In this document: positions 63,035 through 64,000 of the stretch, one piece after another | Position numbering within the stretch: position 1 is the first letter of the stretch | Layout of the letters: each line of letters opens with the position of its first letter | Translations under genes and position numbers: made by a program | Notes under the pieces: generated by a model | What the model saw: only the letters and a program-made list of their open reading frames with translations | Told to the model about the DNA's origin: nothing | The model's database searches: none | NCBI GenBank assembly: GCA_048158365.1 | Contig: JBLLNL010000007.1 | Source: Azoarcus_F sp048158365 | GTDB taxonomy: Bacteria; Pseudomonadota; Gammaproteobacteria; Burkholderiales; Rhodocyclaceae | DNA length: 64,000 nucleotides | Direction: 5' to 3' (one strand)

Positions 63035-63984
63035 CGTTTCTGCTGCGCGAGAAAATGCCGAGCCGTCTTTTCAAGCGCAGCATCGACGCTGACCGGTGGC
63101 GTCCAGCCCAGCCGCTCTCGCGTGTGTTCGATGTCAACCTGCAATGATCCGCAAAGCTTTTGTGCGATGGATTGTTTTCCGAGAACTTTCGCTGCCGTCT
63201 CCAGCAACCACGCGGGTACCGGAAGCAAGCGTGGCCGCTTGCCGAGTGCCTGGGACATCCGCCGCAACAGCTCTGTTGTAGAAAGGTCCTCTCCGTCGCT
63301 CACCAGGAACGTCTGATTCGCCGCCTGCGGATGGTCGATACAGGTGACAATTAGATCGACGAGGTTGTCCAGTGCGACAAGACTGCGTTTGTTATGGATC
63401 GCGCCCAAAGGTAGAGGGATACCTTTATGTAGGCATCTCATCATGTTCAGGAAATTCGCCTTGACGCCGGGTCCGTAGACCAAGACCGGGCGAATGATGA
63501 CGATCTCCATCTCCGTTTCGGCTGCGAGGGTTCGCAACTTACACTCCGCTTCCCACTTCGAAACGGCATACGGGTCAAGCGGGGCAGGCGCTTGCTCCGA
63601 CGTGAAAGACCGTCCAGGCGAAGTGCCTTCGCCATTTACCTTAATCGAACTGATGAATACGAATCGCCGTACGCCTGCTGCCGAAGCTTGCGTCGCCAAT
63701 CGCAGGGTGCTGTCTACGTTGAGACGACGAAACTCCGCAAGCGGATTAGCCGTATCGTCGTTCATGACGTGAACGCGCGCAGCGCAGTGGATCACAGTTG
63801 TAATGCTGTCCAGCGCTGGCCGCCAATCATGGGATGGGTCCAGCGTCGCCTCCACTACATCAAAGCCTTTCGGCCATTCAGGCGAATTTCGGCTTCGCAC
63901 GGCAATACGCAATGCTCCGCGCTCTTGCAGCTGATGACACAATGCGCGGCCAACGAAGCCGCTTGCTCCTGTAACAAGCATCAT
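63031..63984 (-). CDS. NAD-dependent epimerase/dehydratase (WbpV/Gne-like)
   Basis: A 317-residue extended SDR with the NAD loop VTGASGFVGRAL and the catalytic YAVSKWEAE (YxxxK), with the serine in FISSIKVNGEG. WbpV-type enzymes reduce a 4-keto sugar to UDP-N-acetyl-fucosamine-like or quinovosamine-like products used by the adjacent transferase. The start is 16 bases from the window end and is complete. The product sugar is inferred. Confidence 0.9.
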   Translation of the reverse strand: MMLVTGASGFVGRALCHQLQERGALRIAVRSRNSPEWPKGFDVVEATLDPSHDWRPALDSITTVIHCAARVHVMNDDTANPLAEFRRLNVDSTLRLATQASAAGVRRFVFISSIKVNGEGTSPGRSFTSEQAPAPLDPYAVSKWEAECKLRTLAAETEMEIVIIRPVLVYGPGVKANFLNMMRCLHKGIPLPLGAIHNKRSLVALDNLVDLIVTCIDHPQAANQTFLVSDGEDLSTTELLRRMSQALGKRPRLLPVPAWLLETAAKVLGKQSIAQKLCGSLQVDIEHTRERLGWTPPVSVDAALEKTARHFLAQQKR

Positions 63985-64000
63985 AGGCAGGGCTCCTTGC

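Overview
The window is a chromosomal segment of a high-GC betaproteobacterium. The gene content and order (liu leucine-degradation operon, rapZ followed by a NusG_II/Gx-transporter pair, an SAH riboswitch in front of ahcY, the nadD-rsfS-rlmH-maf-rng string, a BPSS1780-type membrane protein next to thrB and polA) fit Rhodocyclales-type genomes (Azoarcus/Thauera and relatives). The genus cannot be fixed from the sequence alone. No rRNA, tRNA, CRISPR array or prophage was seen.

Layout. 1-7951 (+): branched-chain acyl-CoA catabolism (thiolase end, acyl-CoA dehydrogenase, DsbA-like isomerase, liuB, liuC, liuD, liuE). 8097-11968 (+): two DUF1289 zinc-knuckle-like proteins with a metallo-beta-lactamase-fold hydrolase, then rapZ, a NusG_II protein, a Gx transporter and a periplasmic histidine phosphatase. 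12119-20600: mixed housekeeping genes, including a dienelactone hydrolase, a Na/Pi cotransporter, ruvC, yebC and a YjgR-type ATPase. 20613-29279 (-): one-carbon and SAM cycle genes (metF, tlyA, ahcY with its SAH riboswitch, metK with an attenuator-like hairpin), a nitrilase/GNAT pair, a DUF2254 membrane protein and a Ca/Na antiporter. 29513-36152 (+): two LpxL-like acyltransferases, dapF-DUF484-xerC, a winged-helix protein and rlmI. 36162-45738 (-): ruvB and ruvA separated by a small ribbon-helix-helix operon, a UbiA-type prenyltransferase, rng-maf-rlmH-rsfS-nadD, a BPSS1780 protein, thrB and a DUF2782 protein. 46445-49147 (+): polA carrying an in-frame palindromic repeat. 49233-54785 (+): a vapBC pair, then surface-polysaccharide genes (carbamoyltransferase and three glycosyltransferase-like genes). 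54797-63984 (-): O-antigen ligase, glycosyltransferase, a toxin-antitoxin (TA) array, a CapD/WbpM-type sugar dehydratase, an undecaprenyl-phosphate sugar-phosphate transferase and an NAD-dependent epimerase.

The most unusual part is 57.1-60.2 kb. At least four complete TA modules (Phd/Txe, AbrB-type VapBC, a second VapBC, CcdAB) are stacked directly after the 3' end of the CapD/WbpM dehydratase gene. The last codons of that gene recur twice more, once after each of the first two modules. One copy differs from the real gene only by synonymous changes; the other is a more diverged homologue. Beyond them, the end of a vapC is duplicated on both sides of ccdAB, and one copy has collapsed into a 30-residue VapB-VapC fusion. 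This looks like serial acquisition of TA units at a gene end by recombination.

Dispersed repeats are also notable: a perfect 26-bp-stem palindrome inside polA, a palindromic family with CCCCTTGAAGGGG-like ends at 4.7 and 46.1 kb, and a 27-bp perfect inverted repeat upstream of dapF.
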